Assembly (NCBI GenBank): GCA_037157565.1
Contig: JAZHRO010000019.1
Span: 23,251,001 to 23,315,000 of the forward strand
Source: Thalassia testudinum
Lineage: Eukaryota > Streptophyta > Magnoliopsida > Alismatales > Hydrocharitaceae
Length of the DNA stretch: 64,000 bases
Direction: 5' to 3'
Under the pieces are notes generated by a model. It was not told the origin of the DNA. It did not search any database and worked only from the letters and a program-made list of their open reading frames with translations. Shown here piece after piece: positions 21,216-32,560 of this stretch (position 1 is its first letter; every line of letters starts with the position of its first letter). The position numbers and the translations under genes were made by a program.

Positions 21216-21279
21216 TCAGACGTCTGGACCTTCCTCCAGACGTCTTATGCGTCGTCTGGATGTAAGTCCAGACGTCTGA
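21216..21279 (-). repeat. 20-12-20 hairpin cassette in T1
   Basis: Four GACGTC-type centres spaced 20, 12 and 20 bp. Both 20-bp units keep GTCTGGA on the left and TCCAGAC on the right with different loops. The LTR offset is about 540. Confidence 0.88.
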
Positions 21280-21740
21280 TTCTGGAAAATTTTCCCAGAA
21301 TCAGGATCCTTTTCTCTCTCCGCCCGCAGCTCACGGCCGTGCTGCGCCGCATCCGCCTGCTGCCTGAGCTGCAGCAGCTCCTCTGTGGCACCCCACGCTC
21401 GCTACTCTCCCGCCGGTTGACTCTAGCTGCCCCAGCAAGCTCGCACCCTCGCAGTCGAGCTCCTTCTTCCTCTCGCAACGACTCCTCCCCACACACCCGC
21501 AGCAGTCACTGCTGCCGTTCTCGCTCGCTCTCTTGCTGACAGGGAGGAGGAGAAGAAGAACGTGGTGGAGTGAGGGTGAGGGAGAGGGAGAGGCGCTATT
21601 TGAAGGCAGCACGGGGAGAGAGAGAAAGAGGAAGGCTGTGTCTACAGGGAGGGAGAGGAAAGACAAGAAGGAGGGCGGTGGGATCAGTCTGTGTGCGCAG
21701 GCACGCAGATGCGAACCCGTACGCCGAAAAAATTTAATAC

Positions 21741-21803
21741 CAGACGTCTGGGAAAGCTTCCAGACGTCTGGGCCACTTCCCAGACGTCTTAAACAATGCC
21801 TGA
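21741..21803 (-). repeat. Hairpin array at the T1 LTR start
   Basis: Two 20-bp units (GTCTGGGAAAGCTTCCAGAC and GTCTGGGCCACTTCCCAGAC) followed by a 12-bp step into CTTAAA. It sits 27-78 bp from the LTR start, upstream of the promoter. The same 12-20-20 order opens T4. Confidence 0.85.
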
Positions 21804-21824
21804 TGCCCTATTCGTAACATTATG

Positions 21825-21994
21825 GGTAGACATTTTCCTCATTGAAATCACATTCTCTCTATTTTGGGCTTTAATTTAGGCTCCTTCCCTTTTACCTATC
21901 TTGGCTGTCCTATTTTTTCTGGTAGGACCAAGATCTCTTATTTTGGCCCCATTGTGGATAAAATCAGATCCAAACTTGCTGGTTGGACGGCTGA
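21825..21994 (+). pseudogene. LINE-3 RT thumb segment
   Basis: Reads LGSFPFTYLGCPIFSGR, then KISYF, then SKLAGWTA. These are the YLG-P and GW motifs that follow the catalytic box in plant LINE RTs. It continues from 19117 with only T1 between, and is cut again by element B. Confidence 0.8.
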
Positions 21995-22609
21995 TGTAGA
22001 TACATTTATTTAGGTTAAAATGCCTTTTCATTCATGTTCCTAGGCTTAGATTTGTATTTCATGTTATAAATATTGCATAGCATGCGTCATTCTGCATTTA
22101 GAGTAGTTGTGTATATTTTAGGCTAATTTGGTCTTTTTTATGGTCAGGAGAGAAGAAAACTTATTTTAGGGCCTCATATGGATGATCGGATAGTACGGAT
22201 CTAATCAGGACGACGATCGGAGTCTAACACCTCCGAAATCATCTAAATCAGAGTCCCGTAGCATCATATGAAGTCCGAGGAAGATCAACGGCCAGGAGAG
22301 CAATGTGACATCCATACGGGTTTCAGATGAAAAATCCGATCGTATGGATGGATCCAGAGTAACGATCACAGTCCGACAACGTAGGAATCATCTCGATCTG
22401 AGCATCGTGGCACCCTCTGCAACAGAAAGAAGAATGAACGGCCCAAATGTTGCCACGTGGCGCCATCCAGGCTGCCCAACACCAACCAGCAGCAACTGAA
22501 GGTGCCTCATCATCATCGCTGATCCCACACCACAGCCGTCGGATCAAGATCCAACCGCTGAGCATTCATCTCCACCGCGTGCGTTAAGACGTCCGCGCGA
22601 CGATCCAAA

Positions 22610-22690
22610 TGTCTTGGCGCAATGGTGGAGGCATGGGCTTTCAACGAAGGGGCACGGGTTCGAAACCCGCTACCCCCCAATTGAGTGTCG
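22610..22690 (+). promoter_or_regulatory. tRNA/SINE-like pol III boxes inside LTR B
   Basis: An A-box-like TGGCGCAATGG (about 22615) and a perfect B box GGTTCGAAACC (about 22660) lie about 45 bases apart, with a T-arm CGGG-TTCGAAA-CCCG. A cloverleaf does not fold: acceptor and D stems fail. It resembles the head of a tRNA-derived SINE (Au-like). The 3' LTR has a mutated copy near 30760-30825. Confidence 0.6.
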
Positions 22691-23037
22691 GAAGCAGCCA
22701 CAACGCAGCGCAAGCACGCGCATAGCAGGTGCAATGCAGCACATGCGTGCATGCCAGCACCTGCACCGCAGTGCCAGCATAGTGCCAGCATGCAAGCGTG
22801 CACACGCAACAAGGAGAGTGCGATGCATGCACCAACAGGACGTGAACAGTGCGGGGGATGCGATCTTCAATGACAATCAGGCGGTCCTTTAATGACGCTT
22901 GCAGCTGTCACTAATGGCCTATGCATGCTAGCAAAGGAATTGAAGGTGCAAATCTTCAACGACAGAAATGGCAGATCTATAGAGACCTTTACGGACGTCA
23001 GTAATGACCCATATACGAATTTGTTCTTCCTCCTCCA

Positions 23038-23046
23038 CTATAAAAG
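23038..23046 (+). promoter_or_regulatory. TATA box of B 5' LTR
   Basis: CTATAAAAG in a C-rich context. The 3' LTR has CTATAAAG at 31185-31192. Confidence 0.7.
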
Positions 23047-23752
23047 AACCTACCCACCACCATTCCAAACCATCTCTTCCTTTCTTCCTCTCACCACCTC
23101 TAAGGCTCTAGAGAGAGCTTGTCCCAAGCCCGGGATGCTACTCTAGAGTAGAAAACCAAATACTTTTCCCTCCCCCCATCCCTATTCATGGAGCATCCTG
23201 TGGCAGTCTTCTCACCTCCCTTCGGGAAGATCATCGCCGCGATGTCGTCCTTCCCTATCCTCCATCCTCTGGCTCCGTCCCCGTTCGTCTCGCTCCTCAC
23301 CACCTTCCTCCAAGCGACATCAGAGCGAGTCATCCTCCGAGCAACTGTCGAGGGGGATTTTCTCATCTCCATCTATCTTTTTCTCTTTCGTAGTGTAGTT
23401 TTTCCTACTTTTATAGTTGTAGAAACACTAGTTCAGAAATATATGTGATTGTTTCTCTCTTTCTCTGTCTTATATGTTTTGCAAGTAGATTAGCTAGATA
23501 AAATTTCATCGACCTAATCGCTTGCTTGATAAAGAATCCCAAAAAAAATTAGAAAAGATAAAAATGGAAAAAAAACAAATAAAAGTGAAATGCGGATTTT
23601 TTCAAAATCAAACGTTCACCTCCCCGTGTTCGACTCGGGACTCACTTTTTGAGTTTCGGTTATAAATTTTATCTGAAAGATGCATTTTGTGAGCTACGAC
23701 GATGGGTCCTCCAAACCCCAATTTTAATTCGCGAAACACGCCTACATCATTT

Positions 23753-23770
23753 TGGCGTCGTTGCTGGGGA
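23753..23770 (+). promoter_or_regulatory. Primer binding site of B
   Basis: TGGCGTCGTTGCTGGGGA, 6 bases after the LTR end, two transitions away from TGGCGCCGTTGCCGGGGA. Same tRNA-Asp-like class as A2. Confidence 0.75.
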
Positions 23771-23789
23771 GACAACGCTTCTTTATTTT

Positions 23790-25844
23790 TGATGAGAACC
23801 TCATCATGAACCCTAACTGGCACATTTTAACCTAATAAAACAAACAAAAGCTCCTACATAACCAAAGGGAAGGCCTAATTTAGGGAAATATTAATCCGAG
23901 AATAAAACATTATATAAGGGGTAAAACTGCAATTTTACCATTGCAGTGCATGAACGGGATTACTAAGGGTCTAGACATAGGTCAAGTGAACCTAATAAAG
24001 GAAAAAGTGGGATGGTTTGGTCAGAAAAGGGTTATGACAAAATCTTGGAATTAAATGATATTCTATAACCTTAAAAAAAAACCTACTTTAATTCATAAGG
24101 TTCTAGGTAAGATAAAAATCAACTGAGCCCTCTAAAATTCATGGAAAAATATCCTCTAGGATTTAGAACCTTCAATTTGGCCTTTGGGACCTATTTTGAC
24201 CTAGATTGAGAACTATACCCAATTTTTGACCTAATTTGGATTTTTATGCAAAATATCTAGTCAAACGTGGCCAAACCTAAAATCCAACTTTACCATTGGA
24301 TTCCTTAGGTCCAAATTAGGTTGATACCAAAATTTGGACCTAAGGAAAGGTCGTCTTGACCCACTTTGCAATTTAGTCCTCAAAATTACTTTCAGACCCT
24401 GAACATTTTGAAACTCTTGCAAATGCCTCCCTAGCTTTCTTGTCATCTTCTTCACTCCGGTCCTTCTGCCACCCGCTACGCAAGCCATACCTCCGACGAC
24501 TTTGCGCGGAGGATGGCACCGTGCAAGCATGGGGAGCTGGCCCCGGATTTGAAAGGGGAGCTCCCTGAGGAGCCCCCTACCACATGGGCCAGCTCCTATG
24601 CCTTGGTGACCGCCATACCTCCTGTGCAAACGTGCAGGAGGTATGGGTCTCTGTCTGCCATACCTCCGGCCAGACTTTTCCCGCCACTTTCGTGCATCTT
24701 CCGACTGTCCTTCACCTATTTAAGGGGCACACTCTGCCACATCCTTCAAGCTCCATTTGGCCTGAGCTACCTCTCCAATTTCGTCTCTTCCCAACTCTGG
24801 CCATCCCCTCAAAGCTTCCGGTGACTCTCCCCCTCCTCTCTCGTCGCTCTGCCACAGTACTAGTGGCAGAGCCACCTCCGCCGTCTTCCGCCGCGTCATG
24901 CCGTACCAGCGGGCACCCTTCAGGCGCGCAACACGACAAGGAGGTGGGAACTTTAGTCCCACCTCGGGCGTTTTCGAGCACCCCACAGGGCATAAATTGT
25001 AAAAGTGACAGAGGCTTATCGCCTCAGTCACATGGGGTGAGGTCCCCTCGCCCACGCACGCCTCATCTGTGCCCACGCTATGCGAACCTGGCCCCCGACC
25101 CGATTACCTAACCCTGCACACCTCGCCCACCACCACACGCCGGTGGGCCTGGTCCCAGGCACTTTAACCCGACCCGTATACCCGAGCAGGCTCTGGGAGA
25201 GCGAACCCAAGAGATAAACAGAGAGAGAGACGTGGGGAGGGTAGGGGTAGGTTTTTGCCTAACCATGCCTGTGCAAGGAAGCTAAAGAAGAATGAGGAAG
25301 AGGAAGCAGAACAAGAGAAGAGGAAGCGGCCAAGGACTTAGCCGCACTAAGGAGCAGGAGCTGAAGAAAAAGAAGAAAAGAGGAAGAAGCACAGTGCAGA
25401 AGTAGGAGCTGAAGAGGAACAAAGAGCCAGAGAAGACAAGAGAAAGAGGGAGCTGCAGCCAAAGAGAAGAGAAGAAGAGGAAGGCCAAGCAAGAAGAAAA
25501 AGAAGAGAAAAAGGAGCCAAGGAGAAGAAGCAACAGCAGCAGCTAAAAGAGAAAGCAAGAAGAAGGAGAACACATGCACTGTAGCAAGTTGCTACTTAAG
25601 GCGTCTAATTCCTAGAATCAGACGTTTGAAGACAGAGAGAAGAAGAGAAAGAAGAACAAAGAAGAAAGAGAGAAGAAAAGAAAAGAGAAGAAAAATTTTA
25701 TTTCCTCTAGTTTTTTATTTGTAAAACAGTATATTATTGTAAATTATGATTTTTATACTTCTAAAATCAAGCTTGCTCCCTAAGTTCGACCTCGGAACAT
25801 TTTAATTTCGAGTAATAAAAATTAAATCAAACTGATCCACACCA
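23790..25844 (+). repeat. Athila solo LTR A3, TSD ATTTT
   Basis: Starts TGATGAGAACC, ends CACACCA, with perfect ATTTT duplications at 23785-23789 and 25845-25849. Internal landmarks of the A family: CCATACC/GGTATGG palindromic element near 24610-24650, TATA-like CTATTTAAG near 24716-24724, GTGGGA hairpin 24943-24963, GAAGAAG tract 25280-25690, GCTCCCTAAGTTCGACCTCGG with a hairpin at 25791-25812. At 2055 bp it is shorter than A1 and A2. It is nested just behind the PBS of B. Confidence 0.92.
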
Positions 25845-25849
25845 ATTTT

Positions 25850-27063
25850 TTTTCCGTGTTTTTCCGCCTTACCTAACTTGTATCTCACTTTATCTTTGAT
25901 CTTACTATGATTGCAAGTACTCTTCCGAGGTGAGCCTAAGCGGTTAGATCGGATAAAAGTGCAAATGAAGGTTTTGTAAGTGTACCCCCACCACCCTCAC
26001 CCTAGTTTTCATTCCATAACCTAATAACTCAAACCCAAATCAACTTAAGTGCTTACATAAATCTTAGGGTAGATTTTGGTTGTTTGATTATCACTCCATT
26101 CACCTCACCCACCCGTATATATAAAAAATAAAAATAAAAAAATATTCTTCTCTTGTGAGATTTAACTGAAAGTTACATTAACACCCACAACTCTTAACTT
26201 AAGGCACACCACTCCACTTTGATTCTACCACTTAATTGAGATCTGACCTGTGGATCGGGTACACCATAACTCAACACATACATAAGTGAGTAGAAATCTG
26301 ATTAGGTTAAGACTTTTTGTGTGCCTTAATCAAGTGGTGCAATAGGCCAATTGCTTGAACTGTTTGGGCCGCATCACTCAATCTAAAACTAATCCATCAA
26401 GTAGCTTGCCACTTAGGGTTGATTCCTAGGGTTGAACTAGGCACTCCACGTTATTTTTTATTTTTAAAGGAACATATCATCACTCGTATTTTCAAAACTT
26501 GGAGTGTTCTACTAAACTTAATTGAATCAACCTAAGAATTAAACCCTAAAAGCTACTAAACAAGGTTAATCCCTAAAAGACACATCAACAAATAACCTTG
26601 TTTGCAAACCATGGTTGTGCACACACACACATTTTAATTAACCATTAAGGACACAACCCTTCTTAAGGGCCCATCACATTCCAAGAGCACGATCATCCCA
26701 AGCCTAACTAAAAATGAGTAAACATTGGCCTTAAGGATTAATTCGCTCCTCGGGGCTCAGATTGAGATTTTTTTCGATTAATCTGCTTCTGCTGGTCCAT
26801 CTGATGTCTAGCAAGGGGAGTAGCGTCAAACGACCGCAGCTGGGAGGTACACTAGAAACCAGAGGCGCAAGCCAAAGGAAGAACCTTCTCCCCAGTCCCT
26901 TCTAACTGGTTGGATTGATCGAATAAAAGTAGACCAAATCATTTATAATCTCAAGACGGGCCTTGGGAGTCTGTAGGTCTTTAGGCTACCTGCATAAGGA
27001 CAGGTTTGGTTGATTGTCTTGTAAAGCACCTTTTCTCTTCTCTATTTTCCCTCCTTTTCTACT
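25850..27063 (+). other. Leader of element B
   Basis: Continues from the PBS after A3. AT-rich to mixed, with short repeats of AAACCCTA type and an ACACACACAC run near 26620. No frame of note and no match to the A2/C leader block that I can see. Confidence 0.5.
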
Positions 27064-28757
27064 ATGTACCCTTCCACATCCTACACACATTTCACATCCT
27101 ATCCTCCTACCACCACTTATCCCCAAGATGATTACTATCCCAACCTGACTTGTAATTACCCATCCACTAGCAGGGATAACTTTGATTGGGGATATGAATC
27201 CGGACCTCAATGTCCAGGGCCTAACCTTGGACAACAAGACTACGATTACTATCCTTCCCAAACCTACAATGATTATGGATCTCCATCCTTTAATAAAAAA
27301 ACCAACCCAATCTACAATCAGGAAGGAGATGTTGATTATATAACAGCTACCCTCCCTAATATTCCATTGAAAATAGGTCATCACCATTCTTTGAACAACC
27401 TAAAACAACTTACTATCAGGGAGGGACCCGAGAACCTCGACATCTTAACTCCCCTAGATTTAGCCAAACCTGAACCGAACCAATCGGTTCAAGTGAACCA
27501 GATCCAAGATAGGGTGTTGGCTAATCTGAGGAACACTATACAATCTTTAGAAGCTCAGCCAACACCATGCACAGAAGCACTAGAGCCTATGATCAAAATG
27601 ATTTATGAACTTAATAGTTCTCTATTGGATTTGCTCCAAAGTGTTAGGGATAGGGATCTGGGTGAGTTTCTTCTTAGGAAATTGTCGAGGTTGAGGATGA
27701 AATTTGTGGTTGCCCTAGTCAAATCTTGGGATGATTCTCAAGATGAACCCCCTTCAGGAGAGCCAATGTCTGAACTTGCTCAGGTGCCTATTGGGGGGGA
27801 TACATATTCTGAGATTGGAGATGACTAGGTTGGTTTAGAACAACCCTTTGAAGATGAACCGAATGATTCATCCGAGATCCCCAAGCCAGAAAATGAAGAA
27901 AAATATGTCTCCTTGGATCATGAAATGATATATGATTTTGAGACATATATAAATGAGGATCATAAATTCTTTGACTCTGAGGGTGAAGAATCTTTAGGTG
28001 AAGCCTCACTTGAGTATAAGGAAAATGATTTTAGTGAGACAAATGGGCTTGAGGAATCTAATGAACCATTTGGCAGCCCGATAATAGAGGAATTTGATTC
28101 GATTGGGGTTAACTTGGAGGATCCAAATCTAGATGATTCAATCAGTGATCCCATTCCTCATCCACACCCCGAAGAGCTGACTTCTGAGTTCATTGTGCCC
28201 AAGTCAATTTTGATTCAGCCACAATTGTTGGACTTAGGTACTCTAGATGAGGTGTACAACGATTTGGAGGTCCCAAAAACATTGATTTCAGAGGATAGGA
28301 AGTTGGAAATAAAAATCTGGGAAGCTAATTCTGAGGAAATTTTGATTTTAGATCTGAGGGTTCCTGTTGACCTGAAACCACCTACGTTCTTCTAGGACCC
28401 TTATGATATATTTCACATGCAACCCAAGCTTGAAATAACCAATTATCTTTCTGAGCTCAACTTTAAGAGGACATCCGAACCTATTGAATCATCTCTACCC
28501 GTTGTCCAACATTTTGGTCTTGGATTGCACACCACCAAACAACAGGCTTGACCCCGCAAACACAACAATCTTAGGTTCGGGCAAATTTTCATCCAGAACC
28601 TTAGAACCACTCGACCCTGGGGCAAGGGTCTCCATCATAATCTGGTCCACGTCTGTGGACATCTTCTGCTAAAGGGTTTAAGGATCAATCTTTTAATTCT
28701 GATTCTGACCCGTACCTGTGAATTCTTAATTTCTTCTTTGTATGTATATTATGCCTA
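27064..28757 (+). pseudogene. Acidic open frame of element B, function unknown
   Basis: A single reading frame runs from ATG 27064 to a TAG at 28755-28757, broken by in-frame TAG (27826), TAG (28394) and TGA (28545-28547). The first third is Tyr/Pro/Asn-rich (YYP, YPST). The middle has a charged, possibly helical part (LLDLLQSVRDRDLGEFLLRK). The second part is strongly acidic, Asp/Glu/Ser-rich. The end (LHHNLVHV, then a hydrophobic CEFLISSL) could be membrane-associating. No gag, protease, RT or integrase motif. Element C has an acidic frame in the same place between leader and post-ORF region. It may replace gag-pol in a non-autonomous lineage; function is not known. Confidence 0.5.
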
Positions 28758-28873
28758 GCTGAAGGCATTAAACTTAGCACATGTGTATGCTCTCTTCTCT
28801 TTGCGGAGCTGACTGGGTTGTCACAAAATTCAGGTGATATTCTATTTACTCCGCCCTTTTCATATATTTATTT

Positions 28874-28911
28874 TTACAATGACATTGCATCATTTAAGCA
28901 TGGAAGGGTGG
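28874..28911 (+). promoter_or_regulatory. Internal polypurine block of B
   Basis: TTACAATGACATTGC then TTAAGCATGGAAGGGTGG. It is the B version of the block at 4163 in A1, about 1.2 kb upstream of the 3' polypurine tract, with the palindrome shortened to CAATG-A-CATTG. Confidence 0.5.
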
Positions 28912-30100
28912 AAACTTTATCCAGAAATTATTTTGTTAACTCCGTAGAATTTTTTTTAAAAAAATTGAAAATTCAAAAAGATAAAAAAAAGTAAGAAGAA
29001 TTAGGAGAAGAGAACTTAGGCATTTGAAAGCTATTAACTTTAAGAAATGATACGATAAGACCTAGACACTTAGACTCTTCAAATCTTCGAACTTAATTAT
29101 CCCGGATGTCAACTCGAATGTGAGCTTAGTCTCAAGTCCTCGCCAAGTAATTCTATTTTAACTGGTAAATAAATTGGAGAGAAAAGTATACGACCTATCA
29201 ACCTGCCCTCTGATTTGGAGGGACTTTAAGCCTAAGCATCTACACACTTTTTGCACTGACTCACTTTTTAGCAGTTTCTTTGAAAATTAGCTATCTAATG
29301 AACTATCTAGGGTGGTATGGCCAGCAAGTTATCGGTGGTAACAGCTCATCGACCAGTTGTCCAGAGCCCAGCCACAAGACCATTTTCGTCGTACTGTCCT
29401 TAGGTAAATCTTAGATCAGGGAAACCACCTACTTAGAAAAAAAAAGAGGAAAAAGAAAAGAAAAATAGAAAAAGGAGAAAATAAAAAAATAAACAAAACC
29501 ACACTTCACCACACGAGTATGGCTGGCAAGTTGCCATGGGTAACAGCCTATTAGTCGGTTGTCCAAAACCCAGCTCACAAAAATGCACAATAATTCCCAA
29601 AACACTTAGGGAAGAAGTAGAGAACTAGAATAAATCGGGGAGATATACACTGGGTTCACCCTTGTGTTGACCCCATAAATAAAAGAAGTATGGAGAAAGC
29701 TACCGTTCGAAAAAATAAACCTCTAGGCAAGGTCACCTAGGGTCGTAGAAACCCGAAGTCCGTTTTGACGGTCGCCTAGTGAGTCTATCACTATTCTTAT
29801 AAGATGCTTAGCACTTAGAGTCCTTTTCGAATCTTGGGCTGGTTGGGTAGCCGTAAAAAGTTATCCTGACACTCTCAAACTCCAAAATATCCAAAAAAAA
29901 ATAAGAAAAGAAGAAGAAAAAATGTATCTTCCCTTTTCAAATAAGGCAAGGACTTGGGCAGTTTGCATTCTGGCAGACACCCGGGTAATGTTGAGTCTTC
30001 ATAGTTTAAGACCTTAGTAGAAATTTTCTATTGTTAATAAACAACATAGGCCTAAGTGATCGAATTCTAATTCTGATTTTTTACATAGCATGTAGTTTAA

Positions 30101-30140
30101 TTTTGCTAGGGACTACCAAAAGATAGGCATAGAGGTATGA
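30101..30140 (+). promoter_or_regulatory. 3' polypurine tract of B with hairpin
   Basis: TTTTGCTA-GGGAC-TACCAAAA (30101-30121, one mismatch) followed by GATAGGCATAGAGGTATGA and the LTR start. The G-run of the other families has decayed to GCATAGAGG. Confidence 0.65.
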
Positions 30141-31645
30141 TATAGACACATCTATTTAGGTTAAAATGCCTATTCACGCATGTTCCTACGCTTAGATTTT
30201 CATTTCATGTTATAAATATTGCATAGCATGCGTCATTCTGCATTTAGAGTAGTTGTATATATTTTAGGTTAATTAGGTCCTTTTTATGGTCAGGAGAGAA
30301 GAAGACTTATTTCAGGGCCTCAGATGGACGATCGGACCATATGGATCTGATCAGGACGACGATCAGAGTCTAACGCCTTCGAAATCGTTTATATCAGAGT
30401 CCCACAGCATCATATGAAGTCCGAGAAAGATCAACGGCCAAGGGGGCAATGTGACATCCATATAGGTTTCAGATGGAGAATCCGACCATATGGATGGATC
30501 TAGAGCAACGATTGCAATCCGACAGTGTGGGAATCATCTTGATCTGAGCACTGTGGCACCCTCTGCAACAGAAAGAAGAATGGACGGCCTAGATGTCGCC
30601 ACGTGGTGCCATCCAGGCCGCCCAACATCGGCCAGCAGCAACTGAAGGTGCCTCCTCATCATCGCTGATCCTGCACCACAGCCGTTGGATCAAGATCCAA
30701 CAGCTGAGGATTCATCTCCACCACGTGCGTTAAGACATCCGCACGACGATCCAGATGTCTTGGCACAATGGTGGAGGCATGGGCTTTCAACAAAGGGGCA
30801 CGAGTTCGAAACCTGCTACCCCCCAAATTGAGCGCCGGAAGCAGTCGCAACGCAACGCAAGCACGAGTGTAGCAAGCGCAACGCAGCACATGCATTCATG
30901 CCAGCACCTGCACCACAGTGCCAGCACAGTGCCAACGCACTAGCGTGCATGCGCGACAAGGAGAGTGCGATGCGCACGCCAGCAGGACGTCAGTGGCGGG
31001 GGGGCCGCAATCTTTAGTGACAGTCAGGCGGGCCTTTAGTGACACTTGTAGCTGTCACTAATGTCCCAAGCACGCCAGCAAAGGAATTGAAGGTGCAAAT
31101 CTTCAACGACAGAAAGGGCGAATCTGTAGCGACGTTTACGGACATCAGCAATGACCCATATACGAATTTGTTCTTCCTTCTCCACTATAAAGGGACCTAC
31201 CCACCACCATTCCAAACCATCTCTTCCTTTCTTCCTCTCACCACCAACAAGGCTCTAGAGAGAGCTTGTCCCAAGACCGAGATGCTCCTCTAGAGTAGAA
31301 AACCAAATAGTGTTCCCTCCCCTCATCCCCATTCGTGGAGCATCCTGTGGCCGTCTTCTCACCTCCCTACAAGAAGAAGATCCTCGCCGCGACGCCATCC
31401 TGCCCCATCCTTCGTCCTCCGGCTCCGTCCCCATTCGTCCCTCTCCTCACCACCTTCATCCAGGAGACGTCAGAGCGAGTCGTCCTCCAAGCAACCATCG
31501 AGGGGGATTTTCTCATCTCCATCTATCTTTTTTGCTTTCGTAGTATAGTTTTTCCTGCTTTCATAGTTGTAGAAACATTTGTTCAGAAATATATGTGATT
31601 GTTTCTCTCTCTCTATCTGTTAAAACCAGTGTTGTTTGAGCCTTT

Positions 31646-31710
31646 TAAGACGTCTGGACTGTGAGTCAGACATCTGGTCAGATGTCTGGCCACCTTCCCA
31701 GATGTCTGGA
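31646..31710 (+). repeat. 20-12-20 hairpin cassette at the T2 LTR start
   Basis: Centres spaced 20, 12 and 20 bp. The 12-bp unit ATCTGGTCAGAT is itself a 5-bp palindrome with a 2-base centre. It lies upstream of the TATA box. Confidence 0.85.
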
Positions 31711-32160
31711 AATCAAAAATTTTGAGTACGAGCTCGTGTCTGCATGCGTGCTACGCGTAGATAGTACACTTCCCCTCATTTCCTTCTTCTTCTCTCTCCT
31801 TCCGCCCCCAGCAAAACCCTAAGCCCTCACCCTTATAAAGCCCCCCTCCTCTCCCTTGTTCCACACCACTTCCCAGCCACCTTCGTCCTTCCCACTAGCG
31901 AGAGCAGCAGAGCAATGAGAGCGTGGGAGTGGCGTGAGAAGGAGAGGAACAGCGTGAGAGGGAGAGGAGTTTAGCTTGCGAGCTCGCGTAGGAGCTCGCC
32001 AGCGAGCGCACGGGTGGAGCAACGCGCGAGCGAGATGGAGTGCGTCGAGGAGGTCCTCCCCGACACTACTGCAGCTGGAGTTGCAGGCAAGAGGGTGCAG
32101 CGCAGCCACGCGCGGCATGAGAGGGCGGAAGCAGGTTTTGGTTTTGGGCTTTTCCCAGAA

Positions 32161-32222
32161 TTAGACGTCTGGAGCGACATCTAGACGACGTAGATGATGT
32201 CTGGAGGAGGTTCCAGACGTCC
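32161..32222 (+). repeat. 20-12-20 hairpin cassette, T2 middle
   Basis: Same order as T1 21216 and T4 58718 at the same LTR offset. The palindromes are partly decayed by C-to-T and G-to-A changes at the central CpG. Confidence 0.8.
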
Positions 32223-32376
32223 GAGGAGTAGACTTCGCGAAGGTACGTCTTCTTTGCGGATACGGCCATATAGGCCGCTCCGCCGAGGCACTGTTGCATG
32301 CCTTTTTAAGGAGATTTGGTGAATTTTACGCAGGGTTCGCTTCGGGAAGGCGCGGGACACGCCCTCCCATGCGTTT

Positions 32377-32560
32377 CGGATGTTTGGGCAACATACCAGA
32401 CGATGGGAAGCGCTTCCAGACATTATGAGAGGTGGTCAGATGTTTGGAACTGGGTCCAGATAGTCCAGCGGAGTTCCTGGATGTCTAAGGAGTGGCGCAG
32501 GACTTGAGGCATGACATTGGACACTTTTAAAACATCTGGAAGTTGTTCCAGACATCTGAT
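32377..32560 (+). repeat. Tandem 20-bp array in T2 (five contiguous units plus one)
   Basis: From 32377, four consecutive steps of 20 bp and one of 21. Then, after a gap, one more unit ATCTGGAA-GTTG-TTCCAGAC at 32532-32551. It aligns unit for unit with T4 58934-59114. Confidence 0.82.

Larger units (their letters stand above)
19118..21819 (-). repeat. Tekay/Del-type solo LTR T1, TSD TTATG
   Basis: Starts TGTAACAACCCG and ends CGTAACA, flanked by perfect TTATG copies (19113-19117 and 21820-21824). Orientation is minus by comparison with T4 (58168-61030). It carries four GTCTGG/CCAGAC arrays at the same LTR offsets as T2 and T4, a threefold 58-bp minisatellite (about 20440-20590), a GTTCC-CACGA-GGAAC hairpin near 19660, and a weak TATA-like site near 21597. 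No internal domain: a solo LTR inserted in the LINE-3 RT. Confidence 0.92.
21995..23746 (+). repeat. 5' LTR of B (1752 bp)
   Basis: Begins TGTAGATACATTTATTTAGG, ends GCCTACA. Features: SINE-like pol III boxes near 22615-22675, an array of GTGCCAGCA-like words at 22740-22800, TATA CTATAAAAG at 23038-23046, and GTTCGACTCGGGACTC near 23630-23645 with a GACTC/GAGTTTC hairpin. The GACGTC arrays of other families are absent. No coding. Confidence 0.85.
28758..30140 (+). other. Post-ORF region of B
   Basis: Starts with CTGAAGGCATTAAACTTAGC, the same block as in C (39695) and related to A1 (3940). Then the internal polypurine block, A-rich stretches, two copies of a TATGGC-GCAAGTT ... GGTAACAGC repeat (about 29315-29370 and 29518-29575), and the 3' polypurine tract. 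Not coding. Confidence 0.6.

Noticed and set aside
22610..22690. A functional tRNA gene
   Set aside because: T-arm and B box are present, but acceptor and D stems do not pair, and it is duplicated as part of the LTR.
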